Below, piece by piece: positions 1-12,185 of a stretch of DNA of 64,000 nt. Location: NCBI GenBank assembly GCA_949752795.1, contig OX457056.1, positions 181,932,428-181,996,427 on the forward strand. Reading direction: 5' to 3'. The DNA comes from Hyperoodon ampullatus. Lineage: Eukaryota > Chordata > Mammalia > Artiodactyla > Ziphiidae. The position numbers were made by a program, and so were the translations under genes. How positions within the stretch are numbered: the first letter of the stretch is position 1; every line of letters begins with the position of its first letter. A model generated the notes under the pieces. It did no database searches. It was not told the DNA's origin and saw only the letters and a program-made list of their open reading frames with translations.

Positions 1-1855
1 GCGGCTCTGGATGAAGAGCCCTGAGGTGGGAGAAGGTGGGTCACCTGGCTGGGACGAGGATGACAGTGGCAAGCCTGGAGTCTGGATCCACGCGCCTCCC
101 CAGGCCAGGGCAGGACACTTCCTGGAGTCCCCGCAGGCCATGCAGGTGGCCCTCACTGTGCTGATCAGAAGGTCGTGGGTCAAGGGGGTCAGGCAGAGTG
201 TCACACTTGCCAAGGTGAGGCTGAGCCAGCGCACTGGGGTAAGGACCGTGTTATGCACTCAGGAAGCCAGGCTGCCCTGGTGGTGGGCAGCCCTGGGTGG
301 GCCGCTAAAGGCAATTTCTGATTGGCTTCATTCAAGAGAGGTGGCTTCAGTCTAATCACCTAACGGACCACAGCCTTGATTTGCAAGGATGCAGGCACTG
401 CCTTCCAGGGCAACATTCCCTGATGCCCTCTGGGGTGGCGACAGTTCCATTTAAAGGCCCCTCTGCCTTAGCGGATTAGGATGTGGGAGAAGCGGAGACT
501 TCAGCAAATGCAGGAGCATCTCTATTAACAGGCCCAAAGGGAGAGGACAGGGCAGCAGTGGCTTCGGGCCCAGGGCAAGGGATGGACGGGAAGAACACAG
601 GGCTGGGCTATGATGGGTGGAGCAGGCTCAGCCCCTGGAGAAGCCACATCCCTTCTGGGTGCCAAGTTTATGAATGGGATAAAGACACTGGTAAGACGTG
701 GACTGAATTCACTTATGACTGGAGGCTCTGAGGGCTAGTGAATTTGCAAGAAGAGATCAACAGGGGTGTTAGGCTGAGTTCACAGGCTGGAGTCTAGCAC
801 AAGAGAACAGAAAGTCAGGTCCTGCGTCTACGTCCAGTAGCCCACAGTCAGGGCTGAAGGGCCTGCGACCAGGGCAGGTGCACAGGGCCCCTACTCAGAA
901 GGACCCTGCGTTAGGAATTCACTGCTCTCTGGTGGCTGTCTTGAGGCTGTCAGCCATTTTGCCTTTAAATTTGTGTTTTGTAAGTGAACTCTGATGGGCC
1001 AGGGGAGCATGTGCAAGGGCTTAGAACCTCAATTCTCCGGTGGTCCTGCCCCTGGCAGCCTCCTGCTTCCAGGGATGCTGAGCCACCCACTGTCTCCTGG
1101 TGCCCCAGGCCAACAGCCCCCCTCCTCCCGGTGACTGCTGCCACCCCCTTCCCCTAGTCTGGCAGAGGGCTGGGGTCAGGGCCACCAACCCAGCACAGTC
1201 TCAGGGTGGAGCACGGTGGTGACAGTCCTGGCTGTGGTTGACAGCACCAGTGCACAGGGTAGGGCATCGGGCTGCGGGAAAGGGACATGCCTGGTTGGAC
1301 TTCCTCGCCCAGGATGGGGCACGGCGCCGCGGTCCAGTGGCTGCCAAGAGGGAAACCCGCAGCTGGTGGGAGTGTGCGCTGCACCTCGGGGGACCCTGGG
1401 TGCCTGTGAGTGGTCTCCTCTCATCCCACGAGTATCTCCTCCACCCAAGGGAGTGAGCCATTTAAACAGCAAATAGAAAACCCCATGCCTGGGTCTGTCC
1501 CTAGGCCCCTACGAAGAATAGCTACACCTGCTCCCGTGTCACAGTGCTTCGTGAGGCCGTCAAGCCCCTTGGTGCCCTCTTCCCACCACAGTGGAGCAGC
1601 TCAGCCTTGTTTGCATAAGGCCCTCGTAGCACAGTGCCGGGATCATCACCTCCTTTATTCCAGACTCATGTCTATGAACACAGCCTCTGGGCTCTTTGCT
1701 CCTGTAGCTGCCCCTCCACTGTACTCAGAACCAAGTACCTAATTTGTGGGGCCCAGTGCAAAATAAAAATGCAGCGCTCCGTCTTCAAAAAGCAGGGGAA
1801 AAGCACCATTATAGGCATCAGATATAAAATTTCTCCTTTCTTCCATGAGCTCCCT
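1..1855. other. Intron 2 sequence, no gene recognised
   Basis: Moderately GC-rich, apparently single-copy sequence. Short open frames on both strands overlap one another and show no domain or splice-bounded exon. Nothing supportable is seen. Confidence 0.6.
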
Positions 1856-1856
1856 T

Positions 1857-2040
1857 TCAATCTGCCAAAGTGTGGTCCCAGGCCAGCAGTGCAGCATCAC
1901 CTGGGAGCGCATTAGAAATGCAGGTCCTCTGGCCCCATCCCAGACCCTGGAATCAGTAACTCTGGGGATGAGCCCAGCATTCTAGGTTTTGATAAGTGCT
2001 CCAGGGGATTCTGATACACAGGAAAACTTGAGAACAACTT
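1857..2040. repeat. MER5-type hAT DNA transposon remnant
   Basis: Contains the recurring phrases of the MER5A/B non-autonomous elements: cagcatcacctgggagc, aatgcaggtcc, ccagaccctggaatcagtaactctggggatgagcc and a tail ending in gagaacaactt. Divergent and non-coding. Confidence 0.65.
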
Positions 2041-2138
2041 CTGGAGAGCTGGGATTTGTTTGTTTTGAAAGCCATAAACTAAAGAAATTTGAAATCTTAT
2101 TTGAAGTTTGCTTGTATATGGTAGATTAAAGAGGAGTT

Positions 2139-2588
2139 AAAAGAAAGGGAGAGAGGGAGGGAGAGAGAGAGGAGAGAGGAAAGAGGGAGGGAGGGAGGGA
2201 GGGAGAGAGAGAGGAGAGAGGAAAGAGGGAGGGAGGGAGGGAGGGAGAGAGAGAGGAGAGAGGAAAGAGGGAGGGAGGGAGGGAGGGAGAGAGAGAGGAG
2301 AGAGGAAAGAGGGAGGGAGGGAGGGAGGGAGAGAGAGAGGAGAGAGGAAAGAGGGAGGGAGGGAGGGAGGGAGAGAGAGAGGAGAGAGGAAAGAGGGAGG
2401 GAGGGAGGGAGAGAGAGAGGAGAGAGGAAAGAGGGAGGGAGGGAGAGAGAGAGGAGAGAGGAAAGAGGGAGGGAGGGAGGGAGAGAGAGAGGAGAGAGGA
2501 AAGAGGGAGGGAGGGAGGGAGGGAGAGAGAGAGGAGAGAGGAAAGAGGGAGGGAGGGAGGGAGGGAGGGAGGGGAGAGAGAGAAGGGG
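2139..2588 (+). repeat. 450-base polypurine minisatellite, 42-bp unit
   Basis: Every base from 2139 to 2588 on the plus strand is A or G. The core ggaaagaggg recurs at 2178, 2220, 2262, 2304, 2346, 2388, 2426, 2460, 2498 and 2540, i.e. spacings of 42 five times, then 38, 34, 38 and 42. The variants differ by whole ggga steps. It lies in ARHGAP22 intron 2, whose transcript would carry the CU-rich strand. The proline/serine/leucine open frame on the minus strand is a by-product. Confidence 0.95.
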
Positions 2589-2631
2589 CTGGTGGAGAGC
2601 GGAGGAGTGTTCTCTGCACGTCCACGTATCT

Positions 2632-2790
2632 TAGTTCACTTGATGTTCACAGCCTTCTTGCCAAGTAGGTAGTTTTCTTTCTATTATCAGATGATGAAAA
2701 TGAGACTCAGAGAATGTAAGTTATTGGCCCAAGTTCTTGCCGTTAGTGAGTGGTGGAACTAAAATGTGAATCTTGGTGTCTGACTTCAAA
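2632..2790 (-). repeat. MIR SINE remnant
   Basis: Reverse-oriented MIR core: attatcagatgatgaaaatgagactcagagaatgtaagt, then tggcccaag and gagtggtggaactaaaatgtgaatc. Old tRNA-derived SINE common to mammals. Confidence 0.7.
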
Positions 2791-2801
2791 ACCTAGGCTT
2801 T

Positions 2802-3141
2802 GGGCTTCCCTGGTGGCGCAGTGGTTGAGAATCTGCCTGCCAATGCAGGGGACACGGGTTCGAGCCCTGGTCCGGGAAGATCCCACGTGCCGCGGAGCAA
2901 CTGGGCCCGTGAGCCACAACTACTGAGCCTGCGTGTCTGGAGACTGTGCTCCGCAACAAGAGAGGCCGCGACAGCGAGAGGCCCGCGCACCGCAATGAAG
3001 AGTGGCCCCCGCTTGCCACAACTAGAGAAAGCCCTCGCACAGAAACAAAGACCCAACACAGCCATAAATAAATAAATAAATAAAGCAAACTGTCAACAAG
3101 TAAAAATAAATAAACACTATTATATTAAAAAAAAAAAAAAA
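2802..3141 (+). repeat. CHR-type SINE, long form
   Basis: Starts gggcttccctggtggcgcag, has the B-box gggttcgagccctgg, the long 3' body (aagagtggcccccgc, agaaagccc) and an (aaat)n plus A15 tail. Flanked by direct repeats ctaggcttt at 2793-2801 and 3142-3150. Antisense to ARHGAP22. Confidence 0.95.
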
Positions 3142-3150
3142 CTAGGCTTT

Positions 3151-4470
3151 TCCCCCAGTTGCTCCTCCTCCTTCCTCCCTCCCCTTCATTTTAGGAGTAC
3201 CTGCTGAGCACCTATTCTGTGTCAGGCATTGCACCCAGTCGCCTCCGCATCCAGGCCTGTGCTGTGCAGTACGGCTCCACCAAACACATGTGGCTGCTAG
3301 AACCTGAAATGCAGCTGGTGTAACTGAGCAAGGGGATTGTCAATTTCATTACCAGCGAGGCTTGCTTTATATTTCTATTGAACAGGGCTGCTCTAGAACA
3401 TGATTTTGGCCAAAAGGAATAAACGGCAACCTCCTCTTCAAGGGCATCTATTTCCAGAGATATCAGTGGGAGTTTCCCGTACCTGGTCCTGTGCTTTGTT
3501 AAGAAAAGTGAGGTTAAGACAGTAGGGCCAGACCACAAAGCAGGGAAGTTCCAGAAACCACTCTTGTATTTGCTGATTCTCCCACCCTCAGGGGTGGGGA
3601 GCGCTTGTGAACTGCTCATCTAATTTCATTTCTAGTCATTACCCGTCGTCTGGCGCTCTGCAGGCAAACTCAGCAGGGCCACCCGGGGTCAGGCTGATAG
3701 GCTGGCTGGCTGGTACCAGGTGCCGAGATAGGCTGAGAGCAGCATCCTGCTCAGGAGGCGGCTGATGAGCTGAGCAATGCTCCGGGGATGTCAGGAGCAC
3801 CATATCAGTCTACTTCTACAGAGTAATCTGTGTGCGCTGGCTTCGCTCCAAGGTCAGGCCTCACAGATAGCAGGCAGCAGTTCTCCTATCTGCTTCAAGC
3901 TGCAGGCGGATAAGGACAGGCAGCTGTAAGCTCAATACCCGAGAGAGGCTTCAAAGATCCAGTGTAGCCGTAAGAAAGTGCTGGAACCCGTTCTCGCAGG
4001 GGAAGCTTGCTTATGGAAGCCCATTCTTCTGGCGCCATTCTACTAGGGCAGGTGGACACCTCGGAGGCCCTCTTATCCTGCAGTTGGAGAAACCAAGGAA
4101 ATCTGATCTGGTTTCCCCAGCAAGTTAGAGACTGAGCTGGGTCACTTAGACCTCAAAAGCATATGCTGATCAGGGCCCCCTTGCTAAGAACTTGGGGCGC
4201 ATGAGCTTGGAACTGCACAGGAAGAATCAGAGCTCCGCTTTAAGTGGCCTGGCTTCTGAGTTGCCTCCCCGACGGTGAGCGCTTTGGCAGGGCAGGGTGG
4301 TCTCCTCTGTGGACATTGGCTGGGGCGAGGCTCCGGGCAGAGCATGGACAGTGGTAACGAGGAGTGGCAGCTTACCTCCTCAACTCCAGCCGGGTCCTTG
4401 CAATCCCCCCATCATTACATTAGTGGTTTTTCTAACACACAGTTCTGGTATTAATCATCCCTCCCGCCTG
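3151..4470. other. Intron sequence, mostly unique; faint old DNA-transposon similarity at 3240-3420
   Basis: The stretch around 3250-3340 (gtgctgtgcagtacggctcc, acatgtggctgctagaa, ctgaaatgcagctggt) resembles an old mammalian DNA transposon that also seems present at 59845-60130. The remainder shows no recognisable repeat or exon. Confidence 0.45.
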
Positions 4471-4474
4471 CTGA

Positions 4475-4800
4475 AGAAGTGCAGTGGCTAAAGTCCAAGC
4501 CTCTTTGTCCAGCATCCAAGGCCCTTCGTGACCTGGCACCTGCCCACCTTTCCTCCTTGGTCCTCTACGCCACGAGTCTCCCCCACAGAATACTTCTCCA
4601 GGCCTCTGTGCCTTTGTGTACTCTATCCCCCCATCATTTGGGGATGACCTTCTCTTGTCTGCTCAGCTGGGTCATTTTCACTTCCCTGTCAAGGTTGAGC
4701 TTGGGTGAAATCTTCCCTAACCACCCAGGCGAGCCACCCTCACCCTCCGTCCTGGGCTCTCAGCCCTGGGGACACCCCTATTGGGGCAATCATCACACAG
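4475..4800 (+). repeat. L2 LINE 3' remnant
   Basis: Contains the L2 order of phrases: ggctaaagtccaagcctc, aaggcccttcgtgacctggc, then gcctctgtgcctttg and gggtgaaatcttccctaacc. Old and non-coding. Confidence 0.65.
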
Positions 4801-4899
4801 TATTAAGACTGATAACTTACAGGTGATAGCTAAGCGGGAACTGTGTTGTTGTTTTCAATAATAATGATAAACAGACAGACTGCAGAGAGGAGGGAAGAA

Positions 4900-5065
4900 C
4901 AGAAAAATATTGGCATCTACACTGAGCCAGGCACTAGGCTCCCCCTGCAACCTCAGCGAACCCAAGGCACTTGGCTTCATTATCTCCAAATTAGAAGTGA
5001 TGAAACAGAGGCACGGGGACATTGAGTGACTTGTCCAAAACCAAGCAGGCCCTGGGTGGCAGGGT
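4900..5065 (-). repeat. MIR SINE remnant
   Basis: Reverse MIR: actgagccaggcactagg, tcattatctccaaattagaa, gatgaaacagaggcac, gagtgacttgtccaaaacc. Confidence 0.65.
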
Positions 5066-6871
5066 CGGGCTTCTGTCCAGTCCTCCCTGTCTTTGGAGAG
5101 AACAGTCTGGAACACTGGTCAGAGCTAGCTACTGTGCGGTCACACGTGCCCTGCTGGAAGAGGGCAGAAAACAGGCGCAAACAGGGACATGGCACGTGCG
5201 CTTAGCCTCCCCACTCTCTCCCCTGGAACCTTCCTTTCTGCGTGCAGATGTCTGCCCCTAGGGAACAGCGGCATCGCCGGCAAGCCTGGGTACACTCCAC
5301 TGTCTCCCCAACTTCCATGGAGTGCCACTGCTCGCTTTGCTCGTACCAATGCCTGGGTGGAGCTGAAAACCCAAGGCCTCAAAGCCATCCCTGCCCAGGC
5401 CTATTGCCCGCAACATGCCCACCTGGTGTCTGGGGAGTGGGTGGGGATCCCAAGCAACGTGGTAGAAGGAGGCAGCGGGGGGCTCTGTGGGAGAGCAGGG
5501 CACCTGCCAGACCTCTGAACTGGGCAGTTTCCCCATCAGAGCTTCCAGCACTTTATCTTGAGAAACGTGGTCCGCGGGGCCCAAAGCAGACAGGCGCTCT
5601 GCGATGGGAACTGGGCCCAGATGTCAGAGCCGCCGTGACACCCTCCGTGTCCTCCTGCTCCAGAAGACAGCACTTTCCCGCTCTGAGATTCCGGGCGGCC
5701 TTCGTGTTTCACCCAGGTTATCCTCAGCCTCTCACGCTGGGGCCCTCACACTCCAGGAGGAAATGCTGCCGGGAAAGGCACTCGGACCTGGGACCCCGGT
5801 GCGGATTTGCAGAAAAAGCCACGGTCAGTGTGGACACTTGGTCCCTAAAGAAACAGCCATGGACTGTGTCTGATGCAGGGTACCTCCTCTCCCTTCCCTG
5901 GAAGCACCTGAGTTCCTCTGGGGGGTCCTTGTGTCTACTGTGTGAGCCTTTGTGGGCGGGTCTGTCCAGGCACTGGAGTGGACAGGCCTTTCCTCACCAC
6001 CCCAGTGTCACCAGTGGCGGGCACATGGCTTAAACACAGCCACCTCAGACCCTGAGCCATCGACGCAGACAGGACTGAAGAGCCTGTGGGATTCGGCCTT
6101 CCCCGCACAGAGCACCTACCACTCTCTGTTCCTGGCTCCGGGGGCCCTGAGCAGCCCCGCTGCCTGCCCCTTCCACACGTATCTCTCCAGCTTCCTATGG
6201 GCTGATTCTGTGTGGCCCCATAGCCTCTGGCCATTTCCCCCTTTGTATGCATTTGCCAGAGCTGGCTTCTGCCACCTTCAATCGGGGACTCTGGAAAGAC
6301 ATGCCCAGCAATGGAGAAGCCGTGACAGACCAGCAGTCACTCGCCAGCACGACTTAGGGCTGCCGTCTGAATGCCTGTAGTCAGTGGACTTGCCTCCCTG
6401 TGGTAGCATCAAGGTAATACTAGAATAAGGATGTCAGCGAAAGGACTTATATGGATCACCTAACTCGACCCACCAAACATAAACACAAGTTGTGGGTTTA
6501 GCAACTTTTTGTCCAGAGCGCCAAAGCAGGCCTCTCCACCCCTTACCCCATCCTGGTAGATTCAGAGGAAGGCCTAAGCTTGCCTGTGCCCAGATGCCTG
6601 CAGTGCCAAGCAGTGATGGTCTGGGAGGCCAAGAGGATCAAGTCTGCAAGGGGCAGACAGCTTTCAAAGGGCTGGGAGGGGCGGGGTTTACCAGGGAACT
6701 GCCAGGCTAGAGAAGAGGCCCAAGTGGGAAGGAGACCGAGCATCCTCGAATCCCAGCCCCTTCTGGGGCCTGACCCAGGAGCCAGCCTCAGACTATTGGT
6801 GGATGCGGGGCTCTGGGGCTAGAACTGGCTCAAGCCGCAGCCCCACTATTTAGTGGAGGTCGGAGCCCATC
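5066..6871. other. GC-rich intron sequence with long chance ORFs
   Basis: Repeat-free and GC-rich. A 263-codon plus-strand frame (5242-6033) and several overlapping frames on both strands are open here, but their composition is irregular, no domain is recognised and several incompatible frames are open together. Treated as non-coding. Confidence 0.5.
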
Positions 6872-6888
6872 AAGAATCAGAGGTGTGG

Positions 6889-7037
6889 GATAGGGAGGGT
6901 GGGAGGCAGGGAGACGCAAGAGGGAAGAGATATGGGAACAGATGTATATGTATAACTGATTCACTTTGTTATAAAGGAGAAACTAATACACCATTGTGAA
7001 GCAATTATACTCCAATAAAGTTGTAAAAAAAAAAAAA
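6889..7037 (+). mobile_element. L1 LINE, heavily 5'-truncated 3' tail
   Basis: Only the last ~150 bases of an L1 3' UTR (gatagggagggtgggag, ttcactttgttataaagg, ccaataaagttg plus poly-A). Perfect 17-bp target-site duplication aagaatcagaggtgtgg at 6872-6888 and 7038-7054. A polyadenylation hexamer aataaa precedes the tail. Recent insertion. Confidence 0.95.
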
Positions 7038-7054
7038 AAGAATCAGAGGTGTGG

Positions 7055-7707
7055 CCTGGCTGACTGAGATGGCTGGGGCCTGGCTGGAGGACACGCGAGG
7101 CCTGTCATGAAATTGGCACATCTCTCCACTAGATGGCACTCACAGTGTTATTTTCCTCATTTTAAATACTATCTTGATGAAAAATTGTGATTTTTTTAAT
7201 ACTGTTAAAGAGCATGAATAGAACTATGACTTAAAATTCGTGTAACTGATCTCATGCATTATCATTCTTGGGTTTCTATCACATGTCCAAGAGTTGTCAA
7301 GTTTCCTCCCTCTGAGGGGTATTGGGTGTGGCAGACATGCACTGCAGCTCGGCTTTTTGGGGCCAGAAAGATGCATCCAACGGAGGTGACTGAGTCTTTC
7401 CTTTCAGCGCTTCCCAAAGGCTGCCTGGGGCTCTGCACTGCCTACCACCTGACCTGCTTTCCCTGAGTGGTCTCACAGCTACCCTCCACCCCCGCCCCCG
7501 GCTTTCAGGAGCGGCTGCACATTCAAAGGCAGGAGGGCGGCGCTTGGAACCTGCATACATTTGGTGCTTCGACCACTGCTGTGCTTGGGAAAAAGGGGTG
7601 TGAGGAGCCTTTCCTTCTATAACTGTGTCCTGAGACCTCTCGGGCCCACGTAGGGAAAATGCCAGACCTGTACCAGGTACCTGTGTTGAAGGGCCGCATA
7701 AGTGTGT
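7055..7707. other. Intron sequence, nothing recognised
   Basis: Unique-looking sequence, AT-rich at 7120-7260 and GC-richer afterwards. No exon, RNA gene or repeat could be supported. Confidence 0.5.
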
Positions 7708-7866
7708 GGCTTTGGAAGTCAGACTGCCCAGGTAGGAGCCCTGACCCTACTGCCATCCAGCTGTGTGTCCTTGGGCAAGTCACCAGTCCTTTCTAACCCC
7801 TGGTGTCCTTTTTTATAAAATAGGCATGGAAGTACCCCTTACCTTAGAGGGATGTTTTGAGTACTG
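7708..7866 (+). repeat. MIR SINE remnant
   Basis: Forward MIR: ggaagtcagactgcccagg, agctgtgtgtccttgggcaagtc, then taaaataggcatgg and ttagagggatgttttgag. Confidence 0.75.
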
Positions 7867-7867
7867 T

Positions 7868-8005
7868 GGTAGCAGAATAACGGCCCCCCAAAGATGTCCA
7901 CGTCCTAAGCCCTGGAACCTGTGAATATGTTACCTTACGTGGCAAATGGGTCTTCCCCACAGAGTCAAAGAAATTCTTGTAAATAGCTCTGACCCAGATC
8001 AAGAG
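7868..8005. repeat. Old mammalian interspersed repeat, family not named
   Basis: Begins tgtggtagcagaataacggc, continues ccccaaagatgtccacgtcc and gtgaatatgttaccttacgtggcaaa, a phrase set found many times in mammalian genomes. I cannot assign its class with certainty. Confidence 0.5.
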
Positions 8006-10374
8006 CATGCGCACTGGTGATCATTCCCATCCGGTCCTTGGGGGCACACGGCCAGTGCCTTTCTGACCTCATGGTGCTGCGTGCTGACCTCCACCTTTGG
8101 GCTCTGGCCTCACCTCACTCCTCCCCAACCCCCAGGCCCAGGCCCCCGGCCCCTCCCCAAGCCTTCCTTCCATGTGCCCAGCTCCCCCTCCCCTACATGG
8201 CAGGGCCCTGCCTACCTCACTCCCCTCCTTCATTTCTTCTCTACCTTCTTGGCAGAAACCTTTACTCCTGTTCCATAATCAACCAAGCCTCTATTTTCCA
8301 CTCCATACCCTGGGATCCCTCTGTTGCCACCTTCTAATGTGTCCTTTCAGCAACAAGATTCTTGCAGTAGATGAAATACCCAAATGAAACCACGGTACTT
8401 GAATTCTGCATATGCAGCAGGCAGTTGCACTTCACCTGCAGCCTGTACCTCCTGGAGTTCCCAGGTGAACACACCCTGCCCCAGGCTTGGATTCGCTCAG
8501 TCCTGCTCCCAGTGGGCCATAGCTTGCTGGCCTGAGCCTGGGCTGATGCGTCCCCCAGTGTACAGCCCATAGCCAGGTCACTTTGTCAGAGGGGTTGGGT
8601 GGCTCTGCCTCTCTGAGACTGTAAACTTACTGGCTCACAGACCCCACTGAGGCCCTAGCACACTCGGTCCACAGCCACCACTTCCCAGAAGGAAGTCTAA
8701 ATTCGGATGGCACATGATAGGGTGTGATGACTAGCTGCCTGTAGCCTCTGCTCTCGGTGCTCCGCCCAGACCCCTGGGCACTCACTGTTCCCATCCACAC
8801 TGGCAGCCTCTTTCCTCAAGCACCTGCGACTCTGCCTGAAGGCCTTCTCTGAAGGCAGGGAGCTTGGCCAAGCGCAGGGCAGGGCGGGCCAGAAATGCCA
8901 GAGTCAGCCTCCCAGGGAGCAACTCTCAGTTAATGGCCGGTGGGAGTTGGTGGGTAAACCCCCAGCCTCCTCACTCTTTGGGTGAGACACCTCTGAGTCG
9001 GTTCATTGGAACTGAGCCCCGGGCACCCACAGTGGCACCAGCTCACCCTGCTGGCTCTCCTCCCTTCCTCGTGCTTTTTGGGGATCACCTCAGGATGAAC
9101 TGCTCAGATCCTTGCCTGAGGTTCTGCATCAACGGGAGGCCAAGCTTAGTAAAATACTACCTCACCAGCCAGCCCTTCTGTAAACAGACTGACTCATTTG
9201 CAAGACACATTTACTTAGTTCAATAAGAATCACATTTTAAAACTGGGAACTTTAAAAACCTGCTTTGTAACTGCTAACAAGACGGCGGTTCTTTGAGTTA
9301 AATTATTCCCCTTCCTCCCACCACATTGCAATGGTTTGTTCTGGGATTCATGATAGAGCTTATTTTAATGCTCTGAACCTGTGCTAGTGGTTTTCCCTGG
9401 ACTTATTTCCATGTGACCCAGATAGTGTGTTTGGACCTTCACTCTAAGGTGTCCCCATGGATGGGTTACCTCCCTTGTTTTATTTTGAACTTAAAAAGCC
9501 ACACTTTCCTCTCACCAGAAGCTAATTACCTAGATAACTGATTGGATTTTCTAAATTCCCCCCAAATGTGCAATATCCTCTAGATTTGGCCCAAATTTCC
9601 GAATTGTGCTTGGAGACAGCGCTGGCGTTCTCACAGAGAGGAGTGTTGCGGAGCTGGCCCTTCCCAGGCCAGAGGTGCAGGGACACCGCCATCAGGGCCA
9701 CCAGGGCCAGCCCCAGCACAGAGCTGAAGGGTGCTCAGGCCTACCTGGGCTGATCTCAAAGAGGTGCTTTCCCGGGTCCTCAGGGCCAGGAAGAAGTTCA
9801 GTCACCTGGGTCCCTTGTAGAGAAATAAAGCCCTAAATAGAGAGACAAACACAAACACATGAGATGGCTGGGAAAGAGCTTCTGTGGTCAAGGCTCTGGG
9901 GAGCAGAGGGTGGAGCTGCGGGTCAGAGTCCCGGCCCTCCAGGACCTAGATGGGCAGGCTGGGTGCCGGGAGGAGCACAGGCTTCCTCTCCATGGCAGGG
10001 ACCGAGCACAGATGAGGCCTTGCATGGGGTCCCCGCTCGAGTGGGCCGACACTACCTTCTGACACCCTTGGAGGAGCTCTGCCCACAGAGGACTGCCCAG
10101 GGTTGTCACTCTCCTGGTTAAGGCATGGTAAGCCCAAGTCAGGAGCAGGGAGGAAGGCTCCATTATTGGAGCAGGGGCTGGGGGGGGAATGTGCCCATTT
10201 GCAGGCTTTCTGGGGCAGGAGAGTCAGGGAGAGGAAGGTTTCTTGTATGTAACTGTCCAGGCGGTGACATGGGGGAAAGGATGCACAGATCTGTGTGAGC
10301 CCAGTTTTGCCCCCTCCTGGCTGGGTGAGATTTCATTTATTTACCTGTTATGTGGGAGTGAGCTACCACGAAGA
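8006..10374. other. Intron sequence, nothing recognised
   Basis: About 2.4 kb with no clear repeat or exon. It alternates between CT-rich (8100-8300), GC-rich (8500-9100) and AT-rich (9200-9560) sections. Open frames are short and overlapping. Confidence 0.5.
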
Positions 10375-10615
10375 AGTTACCATACCTACAGTCTAACTGC
10401 CTGGGTTCAAATCCTGGCTCACCTACTTACTGGCTGTGTGACCTCAGGCAAAGTATTTAACCTCTCTGTGCAACTACCCAATTTCCTTATCTGTGAAATA
10501 GGAATAATAATAGTCCTTTGCGGGGGGGCTGTTGTGAGCATTAAGTGAATTAGTACTTGGGAAGCCCTCAGAGCAGTACCTGCATAGTGAAAGCTGTTTA
10601 TTTGCTAAATAAACC
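10375..10615 (+). repeat. MIR SINE, well preserved
   Basis: Nearly full-length forward MIR: aactgcctgggttcaaatcc, tggctcacctacttactggctgtgtgacctcaggcaaagt, ttccttatctgtgaaatagg, ggctgttgtgagcattaag and gaagccctcagagcagtacc. Confidence 0.85.
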
Positions 10616-11265
10616 CCAGCTATTACTGTGTGTCAGGGCTCCACACTGGGTGGAGGAACAGCATCCCTGCATCTGCGCTTGCCCAGGTGACTGGTGCGGT
10701 CCCCTGCTGTATCCACATGGTTGCCTCCAGTCCCCACCCCCATGTGTACTCATGGAGCTCTCTTCTTTCCACTCCCATCTTTTCCAGGCAATTCCTGGCT
10801 TTCAAGGTGACTGGAGGCTCCACGTGGCTGCTGGAGTCTTGTGCTGCACGGACACATGGAGATGCCTTTTCTCATTTAAGCACCGTAAGGGCAGAACGGC
10901 GTCTTTACCTACGGATGCATGCTTTAGAGAAATTATAGCAATAAGCCAGAGAACCAGATGGTAATCGTTGTAACTGAACTAACGGTTTCTTTCTAGGGAA
11001 CCTAGGGCTAGTGGGGATAAATCAGAGCTGCAACCCCAGGATGGGGAAATGTGTTCATTACAGGATGTGGATGAGATCCATCACCTGCTAACGGGAAGGG
11101 TCTCTGGTGTTTGCTGTTTCAGTAACTGTCTCTGAGTACTTCTGAGCACTTTGGGTTTTTTTTCCCTCTATGCCTCAATAGCTGTCATCCATAAAACGGG
11201 AGTAACAATATTGACATTGACATTACTTTCTACTCCAGCTAAATGGAAAAGCAGTAATAACCCTT
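10616..11265. other. Intron sequence, nothing recognised
   Basis: Unique-looking sequence without a supportable exon, RNA gene or repeat. Confidence 0.5.
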
Positions 11266-11267
11266 GT

Positions 11268-11410
11268 TTACAGAGCTTTTACTATATTCCTGGCTCTTTG
11301 TCTAAACTATTGGATTTAATCTTTCTAGAGGCCCCACAGGGGCAAGTACTACTATTCCTATCGTCTTGGACAAGCAGATGGAGGTCGGAGAGGTGAAGCA
11401 ACCAGCCTCC
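11268..11410 (-). repeat. MIR SINE remnant
   Basis: Reverse MIR: agagcttttactatattcctggc, attggatttaatctttctag, then aagcagatggaggtcggagaggtgaag. Confidence 0.55.
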
Positions 11411-12180
11411 TTGTCCCACTGCTGGCAAGGGCAAGCTGGGATGTGCACTCCGGGGGTGTCTGATGATGGAGCACTTTCCCTCCTATATTTGTGACAGCAG
11501 TTGCTGGCTGACTGTGTGCAAGAAGCTGCCCTGGAGAGCCAGGCTGTGCCTTTGGGACCCATTGCTCATCACTCACTCAGAAGAATCCCAGTGTGGCCCC
11601 CATTACTGCAAGGGGCCCTCAGAACTGGCTTTTGGTCACCCAGATCCCTCCTGCTTCCCACGGGTTAAGAGCACGGCTTTGACCCCAGCATTTTGCTCAG
11701 GCACTTGGGGTTGGAGGGCTGGGAGGGGGGAAGAAAAGGGGAGGGGAGAGGAAGGGGCAGGAGGGCAGAGGGAGTCTGCTTTCCCGTTTCCGGTACGTCA
11801 TTTGTTAAGGCTGTGATGAAAGACACGTAGGAGTCAGTATGAAGCATCCAGCTGAAACCCTCGGGCTAGGTCTCAACCTTGAGAGGGCATGAGAGTCACC
11901 CCAGGGCTTTGTTAAAACACAGAGTACCAAGTTTGGTGGTCTTGCAGTAAATGTTTAACAACAGGTTCTCAAAAAAAATAAGGCAAGCTGATTTGTAGTG
12001 TTTGCCAACTTCTGTGATATAAATACCCTCCATGGCTGATTTCATGTCGTCATTGAATGTGGCACTGGGAAGTAATGCACCGCAGTGTTCCTGCCACATG
12101 GATACCATAGGGGTCAACAGGCTCTAGAGCATAGATAGTAGTAAATGAAATCAAACAATTAGGGGGTGATACATTTTGAG
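11411..12180. other. Intron sequence with purine-rich tract and a MER5-like fragment
   Basis: 11704-11773 is almost pure purine (gggaggggggaagaaaagg and following). 11866-11945 resembles the half of a MER5 element ending in gggctttgttaaaacacag. Otherwise nothing recognised. Confidence 0.45.
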
Positions 12181-12185
12181 GACTG

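Noticed and set aside
2137..2625. 162-codon Pro/Ser/Leu-repeat frame on the minus strand
   Set aside because: Direct translation of the polypurine minisatellite.
2802..2880. tRNA gene (A- and B-box motifs in SINE heads)
   Set aside because: The boxes belong to the tRNA-derived SINE head; no cloverleaf-competent tRNA is present.
5242..6033. 263-codon plus-strand open frame
   Set aside because: GC-rich DNA with few stops; several overlapping frames are open on both strands, no domain is seen and it is antisense in an ARHGAP22 intron. Probably chance.
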